Positions 1-13,400 of a DNA stretch of 64,000 nucleotides are shown one piece after another (within the stretch, counting starts at the first letter, position 1; every line of letters begins with the position of its first letter). The DNA is from Fratercula arctica (lineage: Eukaryota > Chordata > Aves > Charadriiformes > Alcidae), in assembly GCA_947846985.1 (NCBI GenBank), contig CANTUZ010000005.1, positions 55,140,389-55,204,388 on the forward strand, read 5' to 3'. The notes beneath the pieces were generated by a model that saw only the letters and a program-made list of their open reading frames with translations, searched no databases and was not told the DNA's origin. Made by a program: the position numbers and the translations under genes.

Positions 1-420
1 TCGGTGGAAGAAGCAGACTCCCGGCGGGAGGACGAGGTGGTTTGCGGCGGATCCCAGCCCACAGTGCTCCCGCAGGGGCTGCGTGCCGGCCCGGGGGCCG
101 CCTCTCCAGCTCGGCAAGGCTGCAGCGGAGCCGAGGTGGGCACCATCCCTCTTCATATTGCTTTTTTAAGTGTATTTTCTGTTGTGCGCTGCGGATGCGG
201 GTGGTTCGTGGTGAGCCACGCTGCCTTCTCCCACCGCCGGTGCCACCAGCTCCAGAGGCACTGGCAGCCCAGGAGTCACTTTTGGTTGGCATCTCTGCTA
301 ACACGATGCTTTTATGCTGCTTCGAGCCAAAAGAAAGGTGTTTTGCACTGTGAGAACTTGCCTCGACTTCCGCATATATAGCGAGGGGGTCTGGGCAACG
401 ATGAAGGAAAACACCAAGGA
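1..420. promoter_or_regulatory. CpG-rich segment cut by the left window edge, possible promoter or first exon
   Basis: The first about 260 bases are rich in G+C and CpG (for example GGCGGGAGGACGAGG, GCCGGCCCGGGGGCCG) and stand out from the AT-rich DNA that follows. A consensus-like donor GCCGAG|GTGGGC lies near 132-143. This could be the inner edge of a CpG island belonging to a gene or lncRNA to the left. Two overlapping open frames (4-381 and 42-353) have low-complexity Arg/Pro/Gly-rich translations that match no family I recognise, so no protein is called. Confidence 0.3.
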
Positions 421-3400
421 AATGTGATAGCAGTCTGGGGCCAGGAGACACGCTTTGCTGTGCATTAGCAGGGTGCACTGGTTGAGTAAAACAGAGGCTA
501 TAAACTAGGTCCTAGCGGTAGGCTTTGCACCCATGGGGTGTCTCACGATTCAGAAATCAATTAAATGCTTCAACAGCAATTGCTGTCACAGAGCTAAAGT
601 GAGCTATCTCTGCCCACTGTCCATCCGGGAACGTGCAGCCCCTTCTCTCCACTGGAAACTCTTGCTAGAAACTTCCCTCTGGTTGACAATGCAGCCAGCA
701 ACTTCGTTTGGAAACGACATCTCCTGAGGCTTCGAAGCCCCCCTGCGCTGCGTAGTGGGCTCCGTGAAGCTGAACCAGCTCGTATTTGCTCCTGGGCTAA
801 GTGCCCAAGCAAAGATAGCCTCTTACCATAGCAGAGATAACCTGTCAAACATGATACCTTATTAAGTAATTAACAGGGTTGTGGATCTGAGCCTATTGCC
901 TATCCTCTACGGTTTAATCGATTCTCTGTTTGCAAGGTTCCTAGGAAATAAGATGGCCACGTTCCTTGCCTTAACGAGTTGATGGTGTCTTTGGGAAAGA
1001 CAGAAACACAACAAGCGCTGTCAAACTACTCGGGAAGAGGATGATATTGGGCATTACTAATTGGAGGAGATGCGGCTTTTCAGTTGACTGCTATGGTTCT
1101 GACTGCACAGCCAGCTGCCTGCAGACAGGACGCCTTCCCAGTAAGTCCTTGTCCAAACATGTACAGCTCCGTGTCCAAATTTTGCAGTTCTTTGTATGCA
1201 GGTGTACTTGCCACTAAACATTACTGAAAGGATTCTCCTTCAGCCCAGGCCTTGCTGCTTTTGAAGCAGGTAGGGAATATTGGTGATTTAAAGAAAAAAA
1301 AAAAAGCACACGATTCTTATCTCAGCCCGTAGAAGCCCTCTCCTGCAGAGGCACACGAGCCAGCTCCTCAGCACACGGTTGTTTGTACCAGCAGCCCCAA
1401 CACAGCTCCACCAGCCCCTCCAGTAGTGCCTCAGCCCCCATCTCTGGCTCTGCAGCCCCAGGGAGCTCCTGAATCTCCTCCGAGCAGCCGCTCCTCCCTG
1501 ATACTGCTGGCACTAAAATCTGCTCTTTGACATGAACCAATAGTCAATAGCCTTTTGCAAAATTGTCCTTTCCCGTACCGGAGGGAACACGAAACCCCCT
1601 GATGGTTCACTTTAGATTGACACAGCCCTCAGTTAACATTACCCCAGCACACCGCAGGCTATTTCGGTGCAGTTCACTGCAATACTATGGGTAACGGTTG
1701 GAATACACTAAAACGTGAAGCGCAGCTGGGAAACTCGGAGGCTGGATCTATTTCTGAACACCATATATCCTGAATAGCCTGAATAAACCACTTTGTAAAC
1801 CATCTCACTCTGCATAGACCCCACGCAGAAGGGTAGGTAGGGAGCCTCAGGTAGGGAGAGATACTGTAGTGGGGCACTATCACAAAAGGAACAGGCACTA
1901 CAGACTTCAGCCCCAACCTGACAGAGAAGCCGGGGCCTCATTTCATTTCCCATCTATAAAACAGAGATGGTTTTATCCGTCGCCTAACGATACGATTTCT
2001 GAGTATTTTTGAAATAGGGGGGTATGTGTCTAAGATAGATGAATGGACAGATGGCTTAAGAGTCTCATCCTGCCCACCTGCTGCAGAACACAGCTAAGCC
2101 TACTACAACTGTGTTGAATTATTTGCAAAGTATAGAAAGTGCCGGTCCAACATACCCCTGGTGAAAAATGCACCCATACCAGTACTGAAGGTACCTCACG
2201 CATTTGCACAACAGTTCATATTTCTGCGTAGATAACAATTACTTCAGAAAGCTGTAGTTATGGGGGTTTTTTTGGTAGATAAAAGCTCAGCTGTAATGGC
2301 TCTTGAAACCGTGACATGCCCTATGCCACTGGTCTCCTCCAAACCCTGGTTGCCTTGGTAAGAAAAAATAGACATCAGGACTATATATTGAGACACAGAG
2401 TATACCTGCTCCATCATCTGGACATTAAATTGACTTGCTGCAGTTACTTTAGAAAGGGAAATATTGATTAGAGCTTAGTTTGTCCCCAAAACAGAACTAT
2501 CGGCTTTTCTTTTGCACCTTTCATTCTTTATCACAGTCTAAATTAGCTATTTATACCTGGATTCTGCAATGATATGTCTGGCAACACTGCATCAGTAGGG
2601 AGTCCCATGAAGTCTACCGTGCTTCTTACTGACTACGTGTTCAGGGTTTACAGTGTTGTATACAGTGCTTAGAGTGGTTTCCTAGATAACCTATAAATGT
2701 TGGCCAGGTGAGGTAGACCCTAATGTTACTCAAAATTAGCTTTCTCAGGTAAAAGTTTTCCATAAAATTACTTATCACTGTGTTTTACCAGAGAATGGCA
2801 CCTTTTCGTTATTCTAAAATTAAGTTTACCTTTAATTTTTGTGGAAAAAAAAAAAAAAAAGAAGATGACTTGGGAAGACTTGAATAACCTCTCCTCCGAA
2901 CAAATAAGACTATGTGTTTTGGGTAAAGCCAGCTGTGGTCTGATACTCCTTTATACAAAAGGGTAGACAAGCAACACTCATTGTTCAGGGTGGACAAGCT
3001 ATAACTGCAGCTTTATCTTCTTTTAGAGAAATTTTACTAGAATGATAAAAGATTGTCCTTGCTTTTGTGATTGATGAAGCCTTTCCTTATTAACCAGGGA
3101 TACCAGAGACTTTCAGCCCTGCCCTCTGCTAGGTTAGTGCAAAATATTGTTTCATCACATGTACTTTTTATAAAGCCTTGCTATTGCTTCCAGTGCAACA
3201 GGGATGAATTAAATATTGGTTATTAACATTGTTTACTTCTGTTAGATGGCTTGTTGGGCTGCTGGACCCAGGAGTGTAATTTCTGGCTATTCTTCTGCTG
3301 TTAATTCTTTCCCCTCAAAATTTAGGAAGAGGAATGTTGTTACAGCCTCAAATTTATCAGTGAAAGCCGATGCATGTTGATGCTATGCAAAGGGACTGAT

Positions 3401-6400
3401 TTTATTTAGGCATTCAGAAATTGGTATCTAATTAAATTTTGAAATGAAGTGTTAAAACCAGTGGGTGACAGACTGTCTGTAGGCATGTCCCCTGAGGTGC
3501 TCCCTATTTTATTTGTTAACGATCTTTGTTCTTTGGCCATGCTAAGCCAAACTCTACCCACTATTGCTATAGCACCGTTATTCAGCATTTAATTCGCTCA
3601 CAATCTTTTAAAACAAAAAAAACCACTTACACTATACCTAATTTTTGCCTCATTTAAGCCCTCAATGGTTGGATCTCCGCTTCTGTGTATAGATACTTAT
3701 CTCTTCCTATTTCAAATATTAAAGTATTGTTTTGCAGTCACATGACTTGAGCGTTCACAAAAGTGAGGTGATCTGGGGTAAATTAACTCAAACTGTTATG
3801 ACAAGAATTTGCAGGGGCTCAAAGACTGAGATCTGATGTTAACCGCTGACTGTAGAAAAGCATGTATGTGCAAAGGGGTGAGCTAAGGGCAGATAACACA
3901 GCCTAAACACTGAATTTGAAACTTTGACTTTTTGGAATTATCCATTATTTTCTTTCTTTTTTCCCTACCCCTCCTCTCTACTAAATCAATGTTGAGAGAC
4001 CACTTCTGTCTGACCTTAAATGATTAGAAATGTTCATCACCCTCAGTTCTGTTTGCAATAATCACCAAACAGATGTTTTATTGCCCTTTTGTTTTTTTGT
4101 AGTCACTAATATATATCTCATACAGGGAAAGGGACTGGAGAAATGTATTAACAAGTACATGCAGCAGTTTGTTTCAGCCTGTGCCACTGGATGGCTCAAT
4201 GTGTCATAAAAGAAATCTCTGTTAGCAGTATATGTTAAATTCAGTTTGTGAGGAAACTGTTCCTCAAGGAGGATCTGAACATATTCTGCTCTATGTATGA
4301 GGATCAGAGCGGCCATGATGGTCGTGTTATTGAGAACCATGAAGTCTTCTCTGGCTACAATCCTGTAACATCACTTTCAAAGCTTCCCGTAAAAGACAGA
4401 AATAAATTCTTCTCTGTGGAGAACAGAAATGGCTTTGGGCAGCCGAGTTTGCTTCTTAATACTATGGAATCAAGAACAGTAGGGAAACAGTAACTTGGTC
4501 ATTGCCAACTCAAAATTTGCCTGCTCATGAACTTGTTAAGAAACACTTCAATGTTGTTGTGGCTACTCCTTACCATTAAACAGACCAGGACCAAGGCAGG
4601 TGTACGCTAGAGCATGTGTCTCTGCATAAAATTACACCAGAAAGTACGTAGATGCTTCAGGATAGTTCTCTGCTTAGAAAAGATCTACCCCTTTGCTGCT
4701 ACCCAGTCTGCAATGATGATGCCAAAACTGGTAGGGCTGTTGTCTATACCCTGTTTGCCTGTAGGAACTGTATTGTGACAACAAGACTATTCGCGGTCGC
4801 TTCCCTAAGCAAGCAACCATTAGTTTCTTACCAGTCTTGATAGAGGTCAGTAGTTCAGATTTAACCTATGATTAGAAAGGAAAACTATCCATGGTTCAGG
4901 TCCCTAAGCTGTCCAGTCCTATGTGTTGTGGATAGTAATGATGACAGTAAAAAGAAACCGAGCTTCACCCTCTCCTGTCCTCCCCCGTGGACCTTGAAAA
5001 ACATGACGCAGTCTGTTAGTAATGCGACCCTTTATTTAAGATGTAGTTACATGTGCCAGCCTGAAATTTCTACCTGCTCATTGAATGGTGATATATCAAA
5101 TCATCTGCATTATAAATATGCTTTTGGAATTGCTCTGTTTTGTGTTGATTACTGTGTTGGGTTCTGAGTCATAAAGGTTATACAACAGATACAATAGGCT
5201 GTATTCTGCCACAGAGGTGGCATAGTTCAGTGTGGCTGAGTCACTGCTCTGAAGAGAGGCGGCACTGAGATTTTTTACAGGGTATTACAAATCAAGCCTG
5301 AAGTGCATTGACAGAGCTGCACGGTAGCAGGCAAAAAGTTGCTCTTCAGTACATAATTTTACTTGTAAAATTCACTTTTTTTTCCAGATACACATTTTCA
5401 TCATATAACCTTCTAAACTATGTACTGGGTGCAAGTGTCCCAGGATCATTTCATGCACTGAAAAGGGAACAAGCGAAATCCTGAACCATCGCAAATGGTC
5501 AACTTGGCAGGTGCCAAGTGTAGCATGTGTGGCCACGCTGAACAAACCTGGCTGGGAACTTGAGGTTGGCAAGTATCTTCTACCTGCTGCCTCGTCTGCT
5601 TCAGTTTCCCTCCTTCCTCAGCTGGAAATGCTTACTTACTAGAGTAGCGGAGGACTTCTGGGTCTTCCTTTTCCTCCTCCTCCTCCCCCTGCTTCTCCTT
5701 TTCTTTTCTAACCAGTCCCAGTCTGAAAAGGCTTTCCAGGTGGCCAGATCTTCTCTCCGGTGACTCCAGCTCGGTTCTCCTTGCCCTGTTCTGTCTGGAC
5801 TCTGCCCTGTGTCTGCTTTACCTGCTTCCCAACAACTTTTGTGCCCAGAAACACCAGGTGCAATTCTTTTCTCCCTGCCACCAGACCAAACCCCTCAGCT
5901 GCCCACTCCTACCTGCTGTCGTCTCCGTCACTCATCTGTTAAATCCCCAGGCTTCCTTTATTCCTCGGCAAATGTCCCTTCTGGTTCTTTCTTGGAACGT
6001 CTTCTATGGGCTTTGTGAGTGCTTCTGTCTGTATATTTTTCATGATGGCTTTGAATTTTTTGGTGTTATTTCTTCTGTTGGTATACAGTAGGAAGCAAAA
6101 CTATTTTAATGTTCTGACTATTGTGTGTATTAGTATTGTGAAGGTTTTTGCAGCTTATTATTGATGTGAGACAGAAATTCATCATGAATCAAAGTTGAAT
6201 AAAACACTGTCAGATCACACCTTTAATGACTCACATTCACTTCAGGCTCACATTGCCTTGGTAAAAATGACCACATTAGGGCAGACAGGTTGATTTTTAT
6301 CACGCTATCTTGTTAATTTGGAAAAAAGTTCATCTAAAAATGGTGTTTTGCAAAGAACTTTTCACGTGCTTTATAATAACCCACATCCTTTATCTTATGC

Positions 6401-7080
6401 TTGGCTTTCCATTGGGGGAAAATAAACCAACAACCTTGAGGCTGTGAGATAAATATGTCATTTTACTAAGAAAATTCTCCATGTGTTCTTGCTGCCTTTT
6501 ATGCTTTCCATCATTTGAGATTTTGGTAACTAAAGATTATTATACCTAATAAATTAAGGTCTTGACAACTAATAAAAATTCAAATATTTTTACCCAAGTA
6601 TAGCCTACCTTTTAGGTAAATTAATTGTTCACAACTGCTGGCTTGTTTGAAAGACCAGGTACAAATGTTCAGGATATCCCTGGGAAGGTACACACCTATA
6701 CGTACCAACTTATTCCTTCCATGCACTTTTATGAATCTAGGATGCTATAATAGATTTAATATTTCCAACAGAAGCTCTGGCAATCTAGAAGTGTGACAAA
6801 AAACATTGACAGGAAAGCATTATGTATCTTATTTGACCAACTGCACACAGAAATGACAAACTTCCATACATCTGAATTCCTCTTTTGATTCTTTTTATAA
6901 GAGGAAATTTTCTTGCACCTCATTTTGAGCGTTCACACACATAGCCTTTCCCTCTTCCGTATGACACACAAAGTGGTCACTAAACAACTGCATCTTGAGC
7001 TTAATCCATGCTACGGCACCAAGAGATCAGTACTGAAGTATAGGAAAGTGTATCTTTAGCTGGTTATATAGGATGTATTT
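421..7080. other. Intergenic DNA without a recognisable gene
   Basis: This AT-rich sequence has no supported exon chain. Open frames are under 100 codons and have no family signature. A pyrimidine-rich tract lies at about 5665-5715 (CTTCC/TCCTCC repeats). Mono-nucleotide runs occur at about 1293-1304 and 2845-2860. Nothing here resembles an RNA gene. Confidence 0.5.
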
Positions 7081-7440
7081 TGATATTAGGGTGGGGTTTT
7101 TTTGCTTTCTGTTTGTTTTTGGGGGCCTGAGGTGTGTGTGCTGGTCCTCTGGGCCGAGTAGTGTGCCATGGTGCTGTGATTAAGAATCAGAGGCGCTGTA
7201 GCATCTATGTTGAATAGGCACGCAGAGATCGCTGACTACGGGGAAGGAGCTTTTCATCCCGGAACGAATGCTTGAATAACAGTCTATACGAGCAGGAGAG
7301 AGAGACGGCGAGTGCACTTTGAACTAGTTCAGCGCTCTCTGCATGCAGGGTCGAGCAAATGGGACCGATGATTCCATGCCTGAGCCAGACAGACCCGTCT
7401 TAACCCTCTGCTTAACAGGTCGTCTCATGCGCAAACAATG
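7081..7440. promoter_or_regulatory. CpG-dense island-like patch, possible regulatory element
   Basis: Between about 7150 and 7440 there are more than a dozen CpG dinucleotides (for example GAGACGGCGAG, CAGCGCTCTC, GGTCGAGC). Long stretches on either side hold very few. There is no open frame or splice-like exon. Retained CpGs in otherwise depleted DNA suggest an unmethylated or conserved non-coding element such as an enhancer. This rests on composition only. Confidence 0.3.
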
Positions 7441-10400
7441 TACATCCAAGTAAACAGCAAACACTTAGGAAACATTTTCTACTTTAAAGAAATAACTTAT
7501 TAGAAAGTGTAAAACACCTGATCAGGCAAGCTAATATTTTTGAAAGTAGTTGTACCCTCTTGAGTTTTCTGAACTAGAAATGCAGGCAAAGCAGGCTCTA
7601 TTTTGGGGCTCTGCAAATAAATTATGTATTAAAAATATGCTATTACTTTAATGATCATTCTCAAAAGACTCTTTGAAAATGAAGGCAAAGCAAAGTTTAC
7701 ACTGGTCAAGGAGACGGGACACAATTCTAAGAAATATTCAAGAATAAGTTATACAAAATTCATGAAACTGGAAGATTTATTCTTTTACCCATCGGTTTTG
7801 GCCCAGTGCAGTTACTTTCATCAGGAGAGATGGAATGCTTTGTACTCACAGCCTTCCTAGCAGTCAATATAGTATCGACTGTATTGCAGCCAATGTAGCC
7901 AGTGTGGTGATGAGATACTGTAGTTTTCACAAGCTTTCATTAGGTTTGCTGTGAAATGCCATATTCCCATATTAGTCATCCTCCCTGCTTTATATCTTAG
8001 AAGATGCATTTCAAACTGTTTTTAAAGTACATTATTATTCAGCTGTTCACCAAAATAGACCAATATACATTATAATATGTTTACGAGGTGGCAGTCTTAC
8101 AATTCAACAATTTAAAACTTGCATTCCATCTGAGATAGCTACAAAATTGTTTCAAATGGCTGGGTTGACTTTTTGGAGCGAGTAGTTCTAAATGAAAAGG
8201 TTGATGGCTGCAATTTGATTATTAGCAAGTAAAAGAACACAGATAGAAATATTGCAGTCAGTATGTTGATATTCCATGGAGAATGAAAAATGTTTAGTGG
8301 ACAGTTTAGAATATTGTCGGTATATGGTGTCATAAAAACTGCTGAACTCGCTTCTTTATTTATATCATTGAGGTATGTTTTGTACCATTTAAATATCTTC
8401 AAAGCCATGTCTTTACTGAAAAAAATTAGATGTTTCAACAATAGATGGTAAACACTTTCCTGCTAGCATGTTTCCATTGAATATGAGCTATAGGCTACTG
8501 GGGAGGGACAAAGCTTGGCATTTCCCGTCAAAAAGAAGCCAGTCTGCAGGGAATGCGGAACTCATCGCCTCCACCAGGAGATACGCAAGGTCATCTTTTG
8601 CATGGGTGGATGGAGCCGGGTTCAAGTCTGTGAAGGGAAAGCAGGAGGTGGTGGCAGGAAAGGAAAAGGAAGAAATTTAACCTATCCCCCAAGAGCAAAC
8701 CATAAAACAGAGAGCCCACCATATTCTATATATCCTCTCTCAGTGCCCTGCTAAGTTCACTGTGGCAGAGGACAAAGCTGATTAATCATGTTTTCTTACT
8801 TGCTACTACTACATTAATTAATTCAATGCTTTCAACAGATGTCTGCATGAAAATACGGCAACTCAACTAGAAAAAACAGATCTTATAAACAGAGGTCTTA
8901 GGAGCTGAGATAATACTCTAGTAAAACAGGAGTTCTCTGAATAACAGGGCCAGTACCAGTGATACGGAAAATAAGCAAATGAGACCCCGAGTACAGAATG
9001 AAGATGGAGAGAAGGAGCACAGTTGTAGTGCGTCTCCTCAGGTCGAGGGTGGAAAAGTGCTGTGGTTGTGTGTGAAGCTGCATGTGTGTTTCTGTAACTT
9101 CTTAAAAGCCTTGCATATCTCTCTAGTGAAAAATGTGTTTGCAGTTTTCCTCACCCACCATTGGAAAGGAAGAAATTAATTATTAATTCGCTTTCAGACA
9201 AGAGATTGTCTTAAGTTATGCAAACACAACTAGATCAAGTTATTCCAGTGGAATATCTGTCTAGGTATATCCAAACAAGTGGCTTTTAAAGCAAAGAGCG
9301 CTGGTCACATAAAAGATGCCTGAATTAAAGGTAATGCAGATGGAAAATGTGGTGCTGCCGACGGTATTGCAAACATCCCCCATCTTCACCTGCCTCCTCG
9401 TAGAGAGGAGGACACTCTCCTGCCTCCTGTCCATTCATCCTGAGCCCGTGCTGCTGCCAGCATGTGTGACAACTACTGCCAATTGCGACAGTTGTTTTCG
9501 TGAAGGGGGACATCTGTCTGCATAAAATCAGGCTGGGGGCTGCAAACTCATTCACAGAGGCCATGAAAGAGCCATCAGATGGTAAAAATTACCTTCTTGG
9601 TTAAAAGACAAAGTAGGGTCCCAAAAATGAGAGAGACCGTACCTGACTAACGCTCACCTGAGCCAGGCTGAAGTTTGTATTGCACGTGTTCGGGGGAAGC
9701 CCTGTAATTGCTGACAGATGGGTCTCCATCTAAGGAGCCTTCCACCTCTACAGGCATCTTGAGTGTTTTTAAGTGTTAACACAAAAAATACACTCCCCAT
9801 CATACATCAAAAAGCAGAAACATGAAATTTTTGAAAAAGATACCAATACGTACTATGGATGTCTCATCATGAGCTGTTTGCAAACACTAATCAAACAGTT
9901 CCACTGGTTTCGTGGCTTTCCAAAGATGGGATTATCTCAGAGGAGTTTCAACGTGAGCCCAGCTCTCTCCCTGGCATCCCACTTCTCTGCTGATTGTTTC
10001 TCTAAATAGTTTGCTGTAAGCCTAAAAGCAAAAAAGTGCTCCATACAGTTGGTTCCAATTACGCAAATTAAAGCTATAGATTTTTAAACAAAAAATAAAA
10101 ATGACACGGACAACACTTAAGCATTTAAAGTGCACCCAGAATGAGCATATTATTCAGTGAATGGGCAGACAGTTATATTAACTCTTGACATTCTACCTGA
10201 TGCAACATATTTGCAGGGTAAATGCATTAGCAGTTCAGTGTTTCTTTAATTTTTGCACAGAAGCATCAATTTTTTTTTGTCAGATCACATTTTGTAACAC
10301 AATATCAATCTTGCCATATCCATGTTCTAGACGGGCTGTAGGGATTCTGCTGTAATTATGTCAAAAAATGAAATATTTCAAAATCCGATTGACAGCTTGA

Positions 10401-13400
10401 TTACAATAATGCACGTGATTAAATTCAGGGTGTGCTGGTGTAACGAAGGAGGGAATGTCAGTGGTAATTAACTGTATTTTTGTTAAATTTTGTTGAGCAT
10501 TTCTTGTTCTTAGGTTGGAGGATATCGAAACCAATGAGACACCTAGTGGTAGCATTTTTTGAGAGTCTCTTAGTGCCATTTGGGACTTGGAGAAAACCAG
10601 TTCTTATGCAAATCATATATTTTGTTACATGTCATGTAAATTTTATGTAGATTAGCATGGTCATGAGCACCAAAACTATGCAGTACAGCAGCACAAAGGG
10701 AAGGATTCCATGCTATGCTTGAGTAGGGAAGAGCAGCAGTAAGTACTTTTTCTTCTCCAGACAGCTAGTTCTGGATAATAAAGCTTGCCAGAAGACAGAA
10801 AAGTGTGGATTATAATGAAATGCAATGGTTTATTTTTAATTTTCATTGCATGATTCCTTCTCCCGAGGAAACAGTCAATGACTTCTTTCCCTTCTACTTC
10901 CTCAAAGAAAGTTTGTATGAGACAACTAATGCACCAAATACCTATTTATATGAACACGGATTAACTTTTGATATGAAAAAAGGATGCAATGTGTGCTGCT
11001 TTACATTAGGTTGTGGTTTTTTTCTGAACAATAAGCTCCTTGGATAGAAACGTCTGTGTCCAATCTTATAAAAGATCTCAGGTATTTTAGGGTGTTGCTT
11101 GGAAATAAAAGAAAAATGTTAGCTATGTGATAAGTTTTTAGTGTTCTCTCTCTGTAGTTCTGCTCTTCCTCCAAGCGTTAGTCAAACTGACGGATAAAAG
11201 CAGAGATGGGAATCTGGTATTTCCTAGATTCATATAATTCAAGGTGCTTTGCCACACAATATAATAGACTCAAAACTGTGTTCCTTCACTGGTCTGCCGG
11301 TCTCTGCTAACCTTGATATTCTGCCTGCCCATCTCTTCCCCAAGTTTTACTGTCCTCTCAAATGTCTCCCTTACAACTGGAACATCCGTTCCAGGCCAAT
11401 ACTCTTCCCCTGATCCAGATTTTATTCCCTTTTAAAAGCCTGTAACCACTGACTTGTCAGAAACCAGGTTACCTATATTCGTTCTATTTTTGGGAGTGAG
11501 GGGACAGGGTAGAACAACTAGCTGAAAGCTTTGGAATTTATTTGGTATTTACTGACTGTAATGTCTTTCAGCAAATGTTATGTTTTCCTCTGTATCTGGG
11601 TAACACTCAGTAAACTTTGCTTGCTAGCACAATATGGATGGTAAAAATACATAAATAAAATGCAACACAATATAATAAAGTGAAATATAAATATATAAAG
11701 CTGACATCCTTATTTATTTTCTGTGAAACGAAAACTCAAAGAGATTGCTAGAGAGAGTAACAAATGCATGGTGATTCTTTTTTTTTTCCCACCACAAATA
11801 CAGTTTCATAAAGTGGGAGGAAAGATGCTTTTTTTGCTATTTACAAGCAACAGAGTTAATGCTGCATTGTTTAAAAATCCACTGTGGAAAACTTACAACA
11901 GCCCGGTGACCTTGGAAGCACCGGTGACAGTGGGAAATACAGAATTGTAGATAGGGAGTAACTATACAAGGTCTTGCAAAGCACAGAGCTCTTCCTGTTT
12001 GTATCAAAAGGGTGTTTCAAAAGGTATAACCTCACTCTTCCTTGCATTTTGATAGAGCTTAATCACCTTAAGAAATCACTATTTGATCAGTAAATCTGTT
12101 GCTAAGGGTAAGGTCACCTCATTCAAGAGATCTGTATCCTCTGAGCTACACAGGACAGGAAATAAGTTTATAGATTGCCAGTTTCTTATTTGAATAGCGT
12201 GTAGTGAGAAGCACATTCCTATTTAGCAGAGAAGTGTTTGGAGGTATGCTAATGACCACAAGAAAATTTCAAACCTCCATAATGTGCTTTAATCACCAGC
12301 TGGAGATCAAAAGCCACCATGTGACTTTATACAGCATGGGCAGCTTCCAGAACTGCCTTACATGGAAAGAGATCAATGGTGAAATTGGTAGATACAGCAA
12401 AGCTTTTGCAATAAAAGCGTTTTATGTATCTCGTTCAAAGCATTTAAGTGCCTTTTAGATCACTGATTGAACCATAGACATTATAAAGTGGAACCTTTTA
12501 ATACCAAAATAAATTTGCAGAGTAAAATTCCATTATAGGAAAAAGCATTGCACTGCAACAGGACAGATAATAATTCTTTCACATGTAATGGGATATATGA
12601 AATGTTTGATGATAAACAGAAGTTCTTTGTATCGTTATAGTTAGACTCCATGTAATGTTGTTTGCGTGCATGTGAATGTATCTACAGCGTAGGATATAAA
12701 GTGCTCCCCAGATAAAATGTATGCATACCTATAAATATAGCTTCTAACTATGATGGGTGAAGACGCTTCACATCCAAGACAGTCTAGTCATTTATTTTTA
12801 AGTAGAAAAAACTGCCCATGCACGAGAGTTTGGACCTTGACCAAAGAAAACATACAAACCCTTTAGAAACTCATGAAAGTCCTTTAATTTGGATTAATTT
12901 AACGCACTTCAAACAAACTCTAGTCTTAGAAGCTTCAAGTTATTTAAAAATGATTCCCTTTAACAGCTTCAAATCACATGTCCGTTAGCATCACAAAACT
13001 TCCAGAAAAATTGAAACTTCTGATGGATCTGCAGCTCTCTCTAGCTTTTCCTCCACTGTAGTTTCATTAATTCTTCTAATATTCTATCCCCTTTCCATTA
13101 AATTATTGAGTATTCCGTAGAGTTTGGAACTCTTCTTCCCCATATTCCATTCCTTCATCTAACTATTCAACTCCTTAACTTGGGGAATGAATACAGAGGG
13201 CATTTTCAAAGAGCTGCAAGAGTTACAAAGACCTTTCCTGTCTCAGCATCTCAATTTTGAATTTAAGGTTTTGAACATTAATAATGGGTTTGTAACGCAT
13301 AATATAGAAAAAGGAGTGAAGAAATCCAGGTCTTACTTTGACATTTATTAGAAATTTCCTTCAGCACATCCCTCAGCATCTCTGTTTTTGATTCTTCATT

